Shown: positions 8,813 to 16,937, counted from the stretch's first letter. The stretch: 64,000 nt of DNA from Wenzhouxiangella sediminis (GCF_003410055.1 NZ_QUZK01000051.1:49765-113764); one strand, 5' to 3'. The notes: a model not told the origin generated them from the sequence alone. Translations and numbers: made by a program.

Positions 8813-9547
8813 GTGTCCATCCGGAACGCCCCCAGCAGGACGCCTTCCCCCACCGTGCTGCAGATGCGCGGCATCTACAAGCTCTACGGCCAGGGTGCAG
8901 CCGAAGTTCGTGCACTCGACGGCATCGATCTCGACATCACCGCCGGCGAGTTCGTGGCCGTCATGGGCCCGAGCGGTTCGGGCAAGTCGACCTGCATGAA
9001 CATTCTCGGCTGCCTCGATGTCCCCAGTGCCGGCGAGTACCTGTTTCGAGGCGTGGATGTCGCCTCGCTCGATCGCGACGAACTGGCCTTGCTCAGACGC
9101 AAGTTTATGGGCTTCGTGTTCCAGAGCTTCAACCTGCTGCCGCGAACCAGCGCCCTGGCGAACGTCGAACTGCCCCTGATCTACGAGAACGTCTCACGCA
9201 AGCGCCGAAAGCGCCTGGCGCTCGACGCCTTGAGGCTCGTGGGGCTGGAAGACCGTGCCGACGCCAGGCCCAACCAGCTCTCCGGCGGCCAGCAACAACG
9301 CGTGGCCATCGCCCGTGCGCTGGTCACCGAACCACCCTTCCTGCTGGCCGACGAGCCGACCGGCAATCTCGACACGCGCACGGCCGACGAAATCATGCAC
9401 CGCCTGGTCGAACTCCGGAACGAACGTGACCTGACCATCGTCATGGTCACGCACGAACCCGATATTGCCATGTATGCCGAAAGGGTGCTCTTCTTCGTCG
9501 ACGGCAGAATCCAGCGCGACGGCCCGCCAGCGGAGGTGCTGACTTGA
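8813..9547 (+). CDS. MacB-type ABC transporter ATP-binding protein
   Basis: A 244-residue ATPase of the LolD/MacB class. Walker A is GPSGSGKST (about residue 56), the Q-loop is FVFQSFNLLPRTSA, the signature is LSGGQQQR, Walker B is LLADEPTGNLD and the switch His is in VTHEPD. FNLLPRTSALANVELPLIY is characteristic of the MacB/LolD group. GTG at 8813 is the chosen start; an internal ATG (MRGIYKLYG) is an alternative about 20 codons later. In E. coli MacB, ATPase and permease are one chain; here they are two genes overlapping by TTGA at 9544-9547, which implies translational coupling. Confidence 0.9.
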   Translation: MSIRNAPSRTPSPTVLQMRGIYKLYGQGAAEVRALDGIDLDITAGEFVAVMGPSGSGKSTCMNILGCLDVPSAGEYLFRGVDVASLDRDELALLRRKFMGFVFQSFNLLPRTSALANVELPLIYENVSRKRRKRLALDALRLVGLEDRADARPNQLSGGQQQRVAIARALVTEPPFLLADEPTGNLDTRTADEIMHRLVELRNERDLTIVMVTHEPDIAMYAERVLFFVDGRIQRDGPPAEVLT

Positions 9548-10752
9548 ACACCGCAGACACACTGGCCATGGCGGGCCAGGCCATTGCCCGCAACAAGCTT
9601 CGTTCATTTCTGACGACCCTGGGCATCATCATCGGCGTGGCCAGCGTCATCGCCATGGTCCACCTGGGTCAATCAGCCACGAAATCGGTGGAGCAGCAGT
9701 TCGCCAACATCGGCTCGAACCTGCTGTTTGTGATGCCGGGCGTGTCCCAGCACGGTCCGAGCGCGCTTCGCGTGTCGGCCGAGCCCTTCGAAATGGAAGA
9801 CGTGGCCGCCATTCGCCGCGAAGTACCCGGCATCCTCGTCGCACCCGCGGTCTCTCGCAACGAAACGGTGGTCTTCGGCAATGCCAACCAGAGCATTCGC
9901 GTGGAGGGGAGCACCAATGAGTACTTCACGGTACGCAACCACCCGGTCGAGCGCGGGCGCGAATTCGAGGAAGCCGAGCTGAGTTCCGGAGCCGCCGTTT
10001 GCGTCGTCGGCGATACGGTCGTCGAGGAAATGTACCTCAACACCGAGCCTCTGGGGTCCAACCTGCGCGTCGGCCGGACCGCCTGCCGCGTGATCGGCGT
10101 TCTCGAGCAGCGCGGCTTGTCGATGGGGCAGGATCGCGACGACGTCATCGTCATGCCGATCAAGGCCGTACAGCGACGCCTGGCGGGCAACCTGGACGTC
10201 AACACCGTCTACATCTCCGCGCTGCAGGACGGCACGAGTTCACGCGTGAGAAGCGAGGTCGAATCCCTGTTGCGCCAGCGCCGGAGGATCGCCCCGGACG
10301 AGGAGGATGACTTCTACGTCCGCGACACGCAGGACATCATGGACGCGCTGTCTGAAACCACCGCGACCATGACGCTGCTTCTGGGCGGGATTGCCGCCGT
10401 GAGCCTGCTGGTCGGCGGTATCGGCATCATGAACATCATGCTGGTGTCGGTCACCGAGAGAACGCGTGAGATCGGCATCCGCCTGGCGATCGGGGCCCGC
10501 TCCCGCGACGTTCTCCAGCAATTCCTGGTCGAGTCGGTGGTGCTGGCCACGCTGGGTGGCGTCATCGGCGTCCTGATCGGAATGGCCGGCACCTGGCTGA
10601 TGACCGAGCAATTCAACATGCCCTTCGTCGCCTCGCCCGGCGTGATCGTGCTCGGCTTCACTTTCTCGATGACGATCGGCGTCGTGTTCGGATACTTCCC
10701 GGCGCGCAAAGCAGCACACCTCAATCCGATCGACGCCTTGCGGCACGAATGA
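9544..10752 (+). CDS. MacB-type ABC transporter permease (FtsX fold)
   Basis: A 402-residue permease with the MacB topology: one N-terminal helix (RSFLTTLGIIIGVASVIAMVHLG), a large periplasmic MacB_PCD domain (about residues 45-265), then three helices in an FtsX domain (MTLLLGGIAAVSLLVGGIGIMNIMLVSVTERTREIGIRLAIGAR). The TREIGIRLAIGA coupling segment is a family hallmark. Start TTG at 9544 overlaps the ATPase stop. With MacA and an unseen TolC this would export a peptide, siderophore, macrolide or lipid precursor from the periplasm; the substrate is unknown. Confidence 0.9.
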   Translation: MNTADTLAMAGQAIARNKLRSFLTTLGIIIGVASVIAMVHLGQSATKSVEQQFANIGSNLLFVMPGVSQHGPSALRVSAEPFEMEDVAAIRREVPGILVAPAVSRNETVVFGNANQSIRVEGSTNEYFTVRNHPVERGREFEEAELSSGAAVCVVGDTVVEEMYLNTEPLGSNLRVGRTACRVIGVLEQRGLSMGQDRDDVIVMPIKAVQRRLAGNLDVNTVYISALQDGTSSRVRSEVESLLRQRRRIAPDEEDDFYVRDTQDIMDALSETTATMTLLLGGIAAVSLLVGGIGIMNIMLVSVTERTREIGIRLAIGARSRDVLQQFLVESVVLATLGGVIGVLIGMAGTWLMTEQFNMPFVASPGVIVLGFTFSMTIGVVFGYFPARKAAHLNPIDALRHE

Positions 10753-10767
10753 TGCCCTGGAAAAGAA

Positions 10768-10793
10768 AAAGGCCCGCTCGAAGGCGGGCCTTT
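10768..10793. terminator. Bidirectional terminator; probably the original tRNA-Ala/tRNA-Glu terminator
   Basis: A 10-bp perfect stem (AAAGGCCCGC at 10768-10777, complement at 10784-10793) with a 6-nt loop. Read on the minus strand it is followed by TTTTTCTTTT, so it is strongest for leftward transcripts. Those would have been the tRNA-Ala/tRNA-Glu operon before the satellite inserted. On the plus strand it can also end the macAB-like operon. Confidence 0.8.
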
Positions 10794-10800
10794 CTCGTGT

Positions 10801-10846
10801 TGGCGTCCCCACGGGGATTCGAACCCCGGTCGCCGCCGTGAAAGGG
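10801..10846. repeat. attL: 46-bp copy of tRNA-Glu 3' end
   Basis: Identical to 20854-20899 and covering the anticodon loop, variable region, T-arm, acceptor strand and CCA of tRNA-Glu (minus strand). It is a displaced tRNA tail, not a gene: the D-arm and 5' acceptor are missing and the sequence diverges right after the anticodon-loop region. It marks the left integration junction. Confidence 0.93.
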
Positions 10847-10952
10847 AATGATGACCGTATTTTGACGTTCGCCAATATTCCCCTAAGTAGCTGTTTCCTT
10901 TGCTTTCTATTCTTCCGTGTTCTAGACTGTATCCAACCGTTCCCCGGTGACA

Positions 10953-10971
10953 GTTTGACAAAAGTTTGACA
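10953..10971 (+). promoter_or_regulatory. Left integrase arm-type sites (two GTTTGACA)
   Basis: Two GTTTGACA octamers start at 10953 and 10964, 11 bp apart, between attL and the integrase start. The same pair with the same spacing occurs near attR (20798 and 20809). Paired short repeats flanking both ends of an integrated element are the expected layout of arm-type binding sites for a lambda-class integrase. They also lie in the integrase promoter region and may autoregulate it. Confidence 0.65.
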
Positions 10972-10992
10972 CGGCCCACGGAGGCAACCGCG

Positions 10993-12264
10993 ATGGCGAC
11001 CCGAAAAGAGCCCCAGATCACTACCCCGAACGCGCGCTCGAAACTCAAGTCGAGGGGCGCGCCCTACTACCGCCTGGTGCACGCTGGCCTGTATCTCGGA
11101 TACCGGAAATCGAAGACCGCCGGCCGCTGGGTGATGCGCGCCTACGCGGGCGACAAGAACTATGTGGTCGAAACCCTGGCCGATGCCGATGACGGCGAAC
11201 GCCAACCTGATGGCGTCGACGTGCTCGACTTCCAGCAGGCTCAGGATCGCGCCAGAGAGCGAGAAACAGAGATCAGGGCCGATGCTACCGGCCGGCGATT
11301 CGGACCCTACACGGTGGCCGATGCGCTCGACGATTACCTGCGTGACAAGCTCGGACGCGAAGGCAGGGACAGCGCCGAAGCGCGCCGGCGCTGCGGAGAC
11401 ATAGCCGCCGCCATCGGAGAGCTCGAGGTCGGCAAGCTGACGAAGCGCGATATTCGCGCATGGATGGAAAGCATCGCCAACAGTCCGCCCCGGCTTCGCG
11501 GTGGGAAGTTTGCCCAGGTCGACATGAGCGACCCCCAAGTTCAGCGACGGAGGAAAGACACGGCCAACCGCTACCTAAACGACCTCAAGGCCGCGCTGAA
11601 CTTCGCGGTCGAAGAAGATCACGTAGCACCCGGCGCCTGGCGCGATGTGAAGCCCTACAAGCTGGTGAGTCAGAATCGGCCCCGGTTCCTTTCGCTCGAC
11701 GAAATCACCCGCCTGCTGAACGCCTGCCCGCCGGATCTTCGCGCCCTGGTTAATGGTGGGCTGCTGACCGGGGCAAGGCGTGGCGATCTGGTGCATATGC
11801 GCGTCGGAGACTTTGTGCCCGAGTCACAAGCCGTCACCATCGGCAATCGGAAATCACGCTACAAGGGCAAGCCGCCGTTTCTCTGCTACCTATCCGACGA
11901 AGGCCTGCGATTCTTCGAAGCACATACCGCTGGCCGTGACCGTCAAGAGCCGATGTTTCTGCGTGACGATGGTCGATCCTGGCGAGAGGATGACATTGCG
12001 CGTCCGCTCAAGGCCGCGAACAAGGCCGCGAAGATCAAGCCAGCTGCGAGCTTCAACGTGCTGCGTCATACCTACGCCAGCCTGTCGCTGATGAACGGTA
12101 TGTCGCAGATGGCGGTAGCGCAGAATCTCGGTCATGCCGACACCAGGATGGTCGAAAAGCATTACGGCCACCTGACGCCCGACTGGCGCAAAGAGCAGGC
12201 CCGTCATATCCCCGAGTTCGGCATCCAGGTCGGCAACGTCGAACCGATCCGGAGCGGCCGATGA
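10993..12264 (+). CDS. int: Tyrosine recombinase (integrase) of the satellite
   Basis: A 423-residue site-specific recombinase expected to integrate and excise the element at tRNA-Glu. Order: an N-terminal arm-binding region (about 1-95), a SAM-like core-binding domain (about 100-215, TVADALDDYLRDKLGR) and the catalytic domain. Catalytic positions visible: Arg in TGARRGD (about 262), Arg358 in NVLRHT and His359, His/Gly in LGHAD, and the nucleophile Tyr391 in EKHYGHL. The first His of the usual HxxR box is Asn (NVLR), a change also found in active phage integrases. The ATG at 10993 is preceded by GGAGG at 10980-10984; the frame extends further upstream to a TTG. It is the first gene inside attL and overlaps the next gene by ATGA. 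Confidence 0.95.
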   Translation: MATRKEPQITTPNARSKLKSRGAPYYRLVHAGLYLGYRKSKTAGRWVMRAYAGDKNYVVETLADADDGERQPDGVDVLDFQQAQDRARERETEIRADATGRRFGPYTVADALDDYLRDKLGREGRDSAEARRRCGDIAAAIGELEVGKLTKRDIRAWMESIANSPPRLRGGKFAQVDMSDPQVQRRRKDTANRYLNDLKAALNFAVEEDHVAPGAWRDVKPYKLVSQNRPRFLSLDEITRLLNACPPDLRALVNGGLLTGARRGDLVHMRVGDFVPESQAVTIGNRKSRYKGKPPFLCYLSDEGLRFFEAHTAGRDRQEPMFLRDDGRSWREDDIARPLKAANKAAKIKPAASFNVLRHTYASLSLMNGMSQMAVAQNLGHADTRMVEKHYGHLTPDWRKEQARHIPEFGIQVGNVEPIRSGR

Positions 12265-12794
12265 AGCTCGAGGATTATCTTGCCGAATTCGCCATCCAGG
12301 ACGCGACCGAAGGCGAGCGCGCGCTGTTGCGGATCGCCGATGCCCTGGAATCCGGCAAGCTGCCCGACCAAACCGACGCGGATTTGCTCATCAATGCCGC
12401 CGAACTGATCCGCGCCAGTATCCGAGATCGGGAACCTATCGCGAAGCGGCGCGAGGCCTTCACCCGAAAGCTGGGAATGGTGAAGTCGAGCGGTCGCCCC
12501 GATGGGGCCCCGTCGACTGTAGGCGACGTGTTGCGCGGAAGGTATGGCCCGCGACAACTTGCGGAGGCTTTCTGGATGGCCAGGGCGAACGGTGCCGGGA
12601 CCAACGAAGCGATCAGGCAGGCGGCGTCGGCTACCAACGCGAGCGAGTCGAAGATCACGCGCGCCAAGAAGGCCCACCCCGAGGCGCGCGATTCGGTGAT
12701 GCTGACCTATCAGCAAATGGCCGAGCATTACCGTGCCGAGCATGGAGAGGATCACCCCGGACTGGCACAAGCCATCGAACGGCTGGGTTCATAA
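12261..12794 (+). CDS. Hypothetical satellite protein, coupled to integrase
   Basis: A 177-residue acidic-to-neutral cytoplasmic protein of no family I recognise. The ATG overlaps the integrase stop (ATGA), so it is translationally coupled and probably belongs to the integration module. The N-terminal half is helical (LAEFAIQDATEGERALLRIADALESGKLPDQTDADLLINAAELIRASIRDR), and a C-terminal part with ASATNASESKITRAKKAHP could be a helix-turn-helix. No signal peptide or membrane helix is present. Its position and size would fit a recombination directionality or regulatory factor, but that is only context. Confidence 0.72.
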   Translation: MKLEDYLAEFAIQDATEGERALLRIADALESGKLPDQTDADLLINAAELIRASIRDREPIAKRREAFTRKLGMVKSSGRPDGAPSTVGDVLRGRYGPRQLAEAFWMARANGAGTNEAIRQAASATNASESKITRAKKAHPEARDSVMLTYQQMAEHYRAEHGEDHPGLAQAIERLGS

Positions 12795-12821
12795 AGCACC
12801 CCCACTTATTGACCCCAAAAC

Positions 12822-12854
12822 GGCATAGATTCCAATTATTTAGAGGCGTAGATT
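12822..12854. promoter_or_regulatory. Direct repeat upstream of the AlpA-like gene
   Basis: Two near-identical decamers, GGCATAGATT (12822-12831) and GGCGTAGATT (12845-12854), 23 bp apart, lie in the only A/T-rich gap of the early region, 34-66 bp before the AlpA-like start. A TTGACC hexamer sits at 12809-12814. This looks like a promoter/operator, possibly bound by the AlpA-like protein or the Cro-like protein at 19417. No perfectly spaced -10 box was found. Confidence 0.4.
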
Positions 12855-12887
12855 GTTCCCCGCGATAAACCGAAACGCGAGGAAACA

Positions 12888-13100
12888 ATGCACGCAATCG
12901 AACAGCAGCAGTCAGATAACAGCGCGTTCCTGCTGACCATCGAGGAAGCGATCAGCAGCACGCGCACCAGCCGCGCAACGCTCTACCGTGAGATCAACTC
13001 CGGTCGCCTGAAGACGGTCAAGATCGGCCGCCGCCGATACGTCACCCCGGAGGCAATCCGAGAATGGGTTGCCGGCCTTTCCGATGGTGAGGCCGCGTAA
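12888..13100 (+). CDS. AlpA/excisionase-like HTH protein
   Basis: A 70-residue DNA-binding protein with the excisionase/AlpA winged-helix pattern: LTIEEAISSTRTSRATLYREINSGRLKTVKIGRRRYVTPEAIREWVAGL. The SRxTLYRxINSGRL recognition helix and IGRRRYVTPEAIREW tail are typical of this family. In P4 and PICI elements such proteins switch on excision or replication. A GAGGAAAC ribosome site precedes the ATG. It is the first gene of a tightly overlapping run (12888-15282), whose next ATG overlaps its stop region, so it probably heads the replication operon. Confidence 0.85.
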   Translation: MHAIEQQQSDNSAFLLTIEEAISSTRTSRATLYREINSGRLKTVKIGRRRYVTPEAIREWVAGLSDGEAA

Positions 13101-13375
13101 TGACCCGGCCAAAAGGAGAAGGCCCGGCGCTGCGGGAACAGCGACACGGGCCAGAGATCACGGGCAGGCGATCCAAGGCTAATTCTATCACCCCCGCCTT
13201 GCGCAACGCAGCCGCCCGAGCCCTTGAGCGCGAGCTGTCCATCATCGTCATGGCAGCGCATCGAGTGGCCGCCGGCCACGGCCTGGCCTGGAGCGACTAC
13301 GACCGAGTTCACGAAGCCCACCAGCACACCATCCGCGTGCTGGCCGCACTACGCGAGGGGGAGGTGCTTCAATGA
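13100..13375 (+). CDS. Hypothetical satellite protein
   Basis: A 91-residue basic protein. The start ATG overlaps the AlpA stop (TAATGA) and its own stop overlaps the RepA start (ATGA), so it is locked in the replication operon. The N-terminus is Arg/Lys-rich and probably disordered (about residues 1-30). The rest is helical (NAAARALERELSIIVMAAHRVAAGHGLAWSDYDRVHEAHQHTIRVLAALREGE). Function is unknown; it may be a RepA partner by position. Confidence 0.7.
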   Translation: MTRPKGEGPALREQRHGPEITGRRSKANSITPALRNAAARALERELSIIVMAAHRVAAGHGLAWSDYDRVHEAHQHTIRVLAALREGEVLQ

Positions 13376-14568
13376 CACTCGACAGCGAAGCCGATCGCGC
13401 GCTGCGTGGTTCAGGCTGGGAGCAGGATGCAGGCATCGAAAGCGAAGCCCGAAAACCTGGCGCCGTAGAGCTGGAGCTGGTCGAGCTTGCTGACCTGGAC
13501 ATGGCGGAGATCCCCGACCCGCCGCACATAATCGACAAGCTGCTTCCGACCGGCGTTGCGTCGAGCCTGGCCGGTCACGGCGGGGCGGGTAAGACAACAC
13601 TCGCAGATCACATGGCTGTCAGCACTGCAACGGGCCGGCCTTTCTTCGGGCTTCCCGTCGAGCAAGTGCCGACGTTGATCTTCAGTGCCGAAGATGGCGC
13701 CGAGATCAGCCGTTATCGGCTCAAGAACATCATCGAGCGCGAGGGCATATCACCCGCCGTGCTGGCCGAGTTCCTGCACATCATCGACGCCACTAATATC
13801 GACCCCGCGCTGTTCATCGAGCGCCATGAGCACGACACCTTCGGCAGCACCAGGCGCGGCATGACCACGCCAGTCTTTCAAGCCCTGGCAGAGCACGCCG
13901 AAGCGACCGGCGCGCGGCTCATCATCATCGACAACGCCAGCGACGTTTTCGAGGCGAACGAGAACGAGCGGGCCAGAGTTCGCGGATTCATCCGGGCGCT
14001 TGCACAGTTAGCACGGGGCATAGATGGCGCTGTGCTGCTGCTGAGCCATGTAGACAAAGCGACAGCCAAGCATGGCGGCAACTCTGAGGGCTACAGCGGC
14101 TCGACCGCCTGGCACAACTCGGTGCGGTCGCGCATGTTTCTCCATGGCGACGGGCGAAACCTGACGCTCGAGCACCAGAAAGCCAACTTCGGCCCGCTGG
14201 CCGATGACGTGTTGATGCACTTCGAAGGCGGCGTGCTGATGGCGGGGCACGTCGAACAACGCGCCCACCAGGACGATGAATCCGACCTACCACATACCGC
14301 CGCGATCCTCGACATGATCCAACGCCGAAGCGAGCGCGGGGACTTCATCAGCACCAGCGCCACAGCTGGCAACGCCTGGACTCGCCTGAGCCCTCTTTCG
14401 GAGTTCCCCAAGATCGACCGCCGCACATTCTGGCGCCTGATCGACCAGGCAGAGAACGCGGGCCGGCTGACGCGAGAGACATTCCGCGACGACAACCGAA
14501 AGGCCAGAGAGCGGTTCACCGTGACCGACGACGGCTTGCGATTCATCCAGATGGAGGTGGGCTCATGA
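13372..14568 (+). CDS. RepA-like RecA-fold ATPase (replicative helicase type)
   Basis: A 398-residue ATPase of the AAA_25/RepA group, related to the hexameric RepA helicase of RSF1010-type plasmids and to ATPases of satellites and integrative elements. Walker A is GHGGAGKTT (about residue 68), Walker B is RLIIIDNASDVF (about 182-193), and LLLSHVDK matches the sensor strand. The N-terminal approximately 45 residues are a linker. The C-terminal 110 residues look like a winged-helix DNA-binding domain (FPKIDRRTFWRLIDQAENAGRLTRETF). It probably drives replication of the excised element. No separate primase is recognised in the island, so priming would be done by the host or by an unrecognised small protein. 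Confidence 0.85.
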   Translation: MTLDSEADRALRGSGWEQDAGIESEARKPGAVELELVELADLDMAEIPDPPHIIDKLLPTGVASSLAGHGGAGKTTLADHMAVSTATGRPFFGLPVEQVPTLIFSAEDGAEISRYRLKNIIEREGISPAVLAEFLHIIDATNIDPALFIERHEHDTFGSTRRGMTTPVFQALAEHAEATGARLIIIDNASDVFEANENERARVRGFIRALAQLARGIDGAVLLLSHVDKATAKHGGNSEGYSGSTAWHNSVRSRMFLHGDGRNLTLEHQKANFGPLADDVLMHFEGGVLMAGHVEQRAHQDDESDLPHTAAILDMIQRRSERGDFISTSATAGNAWTRLSPLSEFPKIDRRTFWRLIDQAENAGRLTRETFRDDNRKARERFTVTDDGLRFIQMEVGS

Positions 14569-14765
14569 GCGCCGCACCAGTTGCGACAGTTTGCGCCAGT
14601 TGTGCGCAAGTATCCCTGGACCAACCCTGGACTGCGCACCCCCGTGCGCCAGTTCGGGGAGGGGGTATGGGGGAGAGAAAGTGGCGCACTTTTTCGGAGC
14701 GGTCAGCAGGTACGTCTGCACCAGTTCCAGCTCTGGCAGATGGTCAGCAGGAGGTAGAGAAGTGA
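14565..14765 (+). CDS. Small coupled ORF over repeat-rich DNA
   Basis: A 66-residue frame whose ATG overlaps the RepA stop (ATGA) and whose TGA overlaps the next GTG start (GTGA). This double coupling argues for translation. The peptide is of low complexity (VATVCASCAQVSLDQPWT, ending ALADGQQEVEK) with no family match that I know. The DNA beneath it holds repeated TGCGC motifs, so the stretch may be mainly a DNA site with incidental coding. Moderate to low confidence. Confidence 0.4.
   Translation: MSAAPVATVCASCAQVSLDQPWTAHPRAPVRGGGMGERKWRTFSERSAGTSAPVPALADGQQEVEK
14577..14694. repeat. TGCGC-rich repeat cluster, candidate replication origin
   Basis: Directly after repA, three near-copies of a decamer run in 10-bp phase (GTTGCGACA, GTTTGCGCCA, GTTGTGCGCA, 14580-14608). 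Further TGCGC/GCGCA cores follow at 14633, 14645 and 14684, and TGCGCCAGTT occurs exactly twice (14592 and 14645). Clustered, helically phased repeats next to a rep gene are typical of iteron-type origins, but no experiment or A/T-rich melting region confirms this. Confidence 0.35.
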
Positions 14766-15031
14766 ACGGCAAGGAGCAGATCGAACGATATTCCACGCTG
14801 ATCAACTCTGACCAGAAGGCACCGGCATCGCCGGACTGGCAACCCGACACCCTGGCCGGCTTCCGCATCGGCGATCACGTCCGGTTGCCGAGCGTCGACT
14901 GCCCGCTGAGAGTGGTCGGCCTCGCCGATCCGCTGCTCATCCTCGAGTCACCTTCTGGCCACCGTCTACGCGCTGGTTGGCGCGCGGTCGCGAAAGTTCG
15001 CAGTCGGGCAGAGATCGAGGGCAGATCATGA
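14762..15031 (+). CDS. Hypothetical small satellite protein
   Basis: An 89-residue protein starting at GTG 14762, seven bases after a strong AGGAGG (14749-14754). The frame extends further upstream, but this ribosome site decides the start. The middle (FRIGDHVRLPSVDCPLRVVGLADPLLILESPSGHRLRAGWRAVAKV) is predicted beta-rich, like a small SH3-type or KOW-like barrel. It overlaps both neighbours (GTGA upstream, ATGA downstream). Function is unknown. Confidence 0.65.
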   Translation: MNGKEQIERYSTLINSDQKAPASPDWQPDTLAGFRIGDHVRLPSVDCPLRVVGLADPLLILESPSGHRLRAGWRAVAKVRSRAEIEGRS

Positions 15032-15282
15032 AGGCGAACCAGTGGAACCAACTCATGCACAGCGCCGGCGCCTTCGCGGCCGAAGCCCGACGCCAGATGA
15101 AGCCCGAGTACCGAGACGCCCTCGACAAGACCATCCGAACCGGCGGCCGCGTCGACGTTCGCATCGGGCTCGGCATTTCCGACCTACGCGCCCGCCTGGT
15201 CGCGATCGAGGCGGACGGCACCGAGTGGCAGGCCGGCCCCGAGCTGGTCATGCAGATGACGCAGACAGACCTGGAGGCTTGA
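15028..15282 (+). CDS. Hypothetical small satellite protein
   Basis: An 84-residue cytoplasmic protein. Its ATG overlaps the previous stop (ATGA), and this coupling was preferred to an upstream in-frame start. The N-terminal half is helical and Arg/Ala-rich (LMHSAGAFAAEARRQMKPEYRDALDKTIRTG). The C-terminal half alternates like beta-strands (RVDVRIGLGISDLRARLVAIEADG). No family is recognised; it ends the early operon. Confidence 0.62.
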   Translation: MKANQWNQLMHSAGAFAAEARRQMKPEYRDALDKTIRTGGRVDVRIGLGISDLRARLVAIEADGTEWQAGPELVMQMTQTDLEA

Positions 15283-15284
15283 CG

Positions 15285-15407
15285 GTGAAACTGTATGTGC
15301 GTACAGTTACCCTGTCGTCACTCGACAGCCGTGAAGCGGCGTCGACCCTGGCGGCCTCAGTTCCTGGCCGGATCGTAGTGAAGGCGCAGAATCTACCGAA
15401 TCGCTAA
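15285..15407 (+). CDS. Very small ORF before the capsid gene
   Basis: A 40-codon frame starting at GTG 15285 with GGAGG seven bases upstream, ending at TAA 15405-15407. The peptide is MKLYVRTVTLSSLDS followed by 25 residues, with no recognisable domain. It could be a real small satellite protein or a leader between the early and capsid modules. The good ribosome site is the only support. Confidence 0.35.
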   Translation: MKLYVRTVTLSSLDSREAASTLAASVPGRIVVKAQNLPNR

Positions 15408-15471
15408 CCCAGCGGTCCGGCGGTCTGCGCCTTTTGCGTATCTGCCGGCCGCGAAACTGAGAGGACATGAG

Positions 15472-16923
15472 ATGAAAACCGAACTCGATATTCGCGAGCG
15501 TTGCGGAACCGGCGCGTTCCGAAAGACGATGCTCCAATACCACGCCGCGCACCTGGCCGGCGGCGCGCTACCCATGGCGCACGAATCCGAAGGCCGGGGC
15601 AGTGTCGCCGAGGAAATCGGCACCCTGAAGGATCTTCGGAAGGATTGCGCCGCGACCATGCGCCGGATGCTCGACCAGTCCGAGAAGGACGGCCGCGACC
15701 TTCACGCCGACGAACAGAAGGCGTTCGACGCCCTGGCCGATGCGGTCGAGTACCAGACGCACCGAATCGATCGGCTCGAGTCCGACCCGACCAGCGTCTA
15801 CCCCACCGAGGAACAAGCTCACGCGGCCGCCGCCTACTGCGACGCGACGGGCCTGCCCTACGGTCGCGACCGGAGCGCCCGCCGCCCCCAGGCCAGCGAA
15901 TGGACCGACGCCCACGGCAACGCCATCACCTTGCTCGGCGCGCGCGATTCCTTCGCCGACGCAGTCGCCCGCAAGACTGGCCAGCATCCGGCCCGGCTGC
16001 CGAGCAACTCCCTGGCGCGAACTATCCAGGGCATGGTGACCGGCGATCACAGCGGAATGGAGCAGGCGGTACAGGCCGGCGGCTTCAATGCTTCGCTGCT
16101 GACCGGCTCCGACCCGGACGGCGGGTACTTCGTGAATCCCAGCCTGGCCGGCACGATGATCGACCACGCCCGCGCTCGGTCGACCGCCATTCAGGCAGGC
16201 GTGCGCACCATGCCGATGGAATCGCCGGAAGTCCGCATGGTCCGCGTCGATGACGATCCCGAGTTCGCCTTCACCGGCGAAGGCCAGGAGATCAGCGAAT
16301 CGGCCCCGCCCTTCGGCATGGTCCGGCTGGTCGCCAAGAAGCTGGCCGTTCAGATCCCGATCAGCTCCGAGCTGCTCGAGGATGCGGTCGGGCTCCAGGC
16401 AGAACTCGACCGGCTGCTCGGCGAGAGCATCGCGGCCAGCATCGACTCGAGCATCTACAACGGCGACGGCAAGAAGGGGAGCTTTACCGGCATCCTTCAC
16501 GCGGCCCACGTTCAGGAACACGCGGCCACCGCGCCCAAGTCCCTGAACTGGGACGACCTGCTCGAAAGCCAGTACCTGCTCGACGTGGCCAATCTCGGCA
16601 CCGACCCCCGCCTGGTCCTGCCGCCTGCGATGGCAAAGCAGATTCGCGGCGCCAAGGACAGCGACTCACGCTACATCGTGCCGCCTGCTTCCATGTCGGA
16701 CCTCACCCCCATGGTGTCGACCAACCTGCCGGCGACCAGCGGCGTTTTCGGTCGGTTCGTCGAAGGGATCCTCGGTATCCGGTCGCAACTGTCGATCATG
16801 GTCAACCCCTACACGCTGGCCAAGCGCGACATGTACCTCATCACCGCAAGGTGGCGAGGCGACTTCGCACTCACTCGCCCCAAGGGCATCGTGAAGCTCA
16901 CCGGCTTCGACGGCTCGGCATAA
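15472..16923 (+). CDS. HK97-type phage major capsid protein
   Basis: A 483-residue major capsid protein. Residues about 1-120 form a helical, charged N-terminal region resembling the delta/scaffold domain of HK97 gp5 (EEIGTLKDLRKDCAATMRRMLDQSEKDGRDLHADEQKAFDALADAVEYQ). The mature fold follows: SDPDGGYFVNPSLAGTMIDHAR, then EFAFTGEGQEISESAPPFGMVRLVAKKLAVQIPISSELLEDA and AASIDSSIYNGDGKKGSFTGIL, all hallmark HK97-family segments (E-loop, spine helix, NGDG). No maturation protease is encoded, so the N-terminal domain would be retained, or cut by a helper phage enzyme. It is intact, with a GAGAGG ribosome site. It is the key gene for reading the island as a capsid-forming satellite. Confidence 0.93.
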   Translation: MKTELDIRERCGTGAFRKTMLQYHAAHLAGGALPMAHESEGRGSVAEEIGTLKDLRKDCAATMRRMLDQSEKDGRDLHADEQKAFDALADAVEYQTHRIDRLESDPTSVYPTEEQAHAAAAYCDATGLPYGRDRSARRPQASEWTDAHGNAITLLGARDSFADAVARKTGQHPARLPSNSLARTIQGMVTGDHSGMEQAVQAGGFNASLLTGSDPDGGYFVNPSLAGTMIDHARARSTAIQAGVRTMPMESPEVRMVRVDDDPEFAFTGEGQEISESAPPFGMVRLVAKKLAVQIPISSELLEDAVGLQAELDRLLGESIAASIDSSIYNGDGKKGSFTGILHAAHVQEHAATAPKSLNWDDLLESQYLLDVANLGTDPRLVLPPAMAKQIRGAKDSDSRYIVPPASMSDLTPMVSTNLPATSGVFGRFVEGILGIRSQLSIMVNPYTLAKRDMYLITARWRGDFALTRPKGIVKLTGFDGSA

Positions 16924-16937
16924 GGAGGAACAGACCC

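Noticed and set aside
10801..10846. A second tRNA-Glu gene
   Set aside because: Only the 3' part is present; no D-arm or 5' acceptor. It is the attL remnant.
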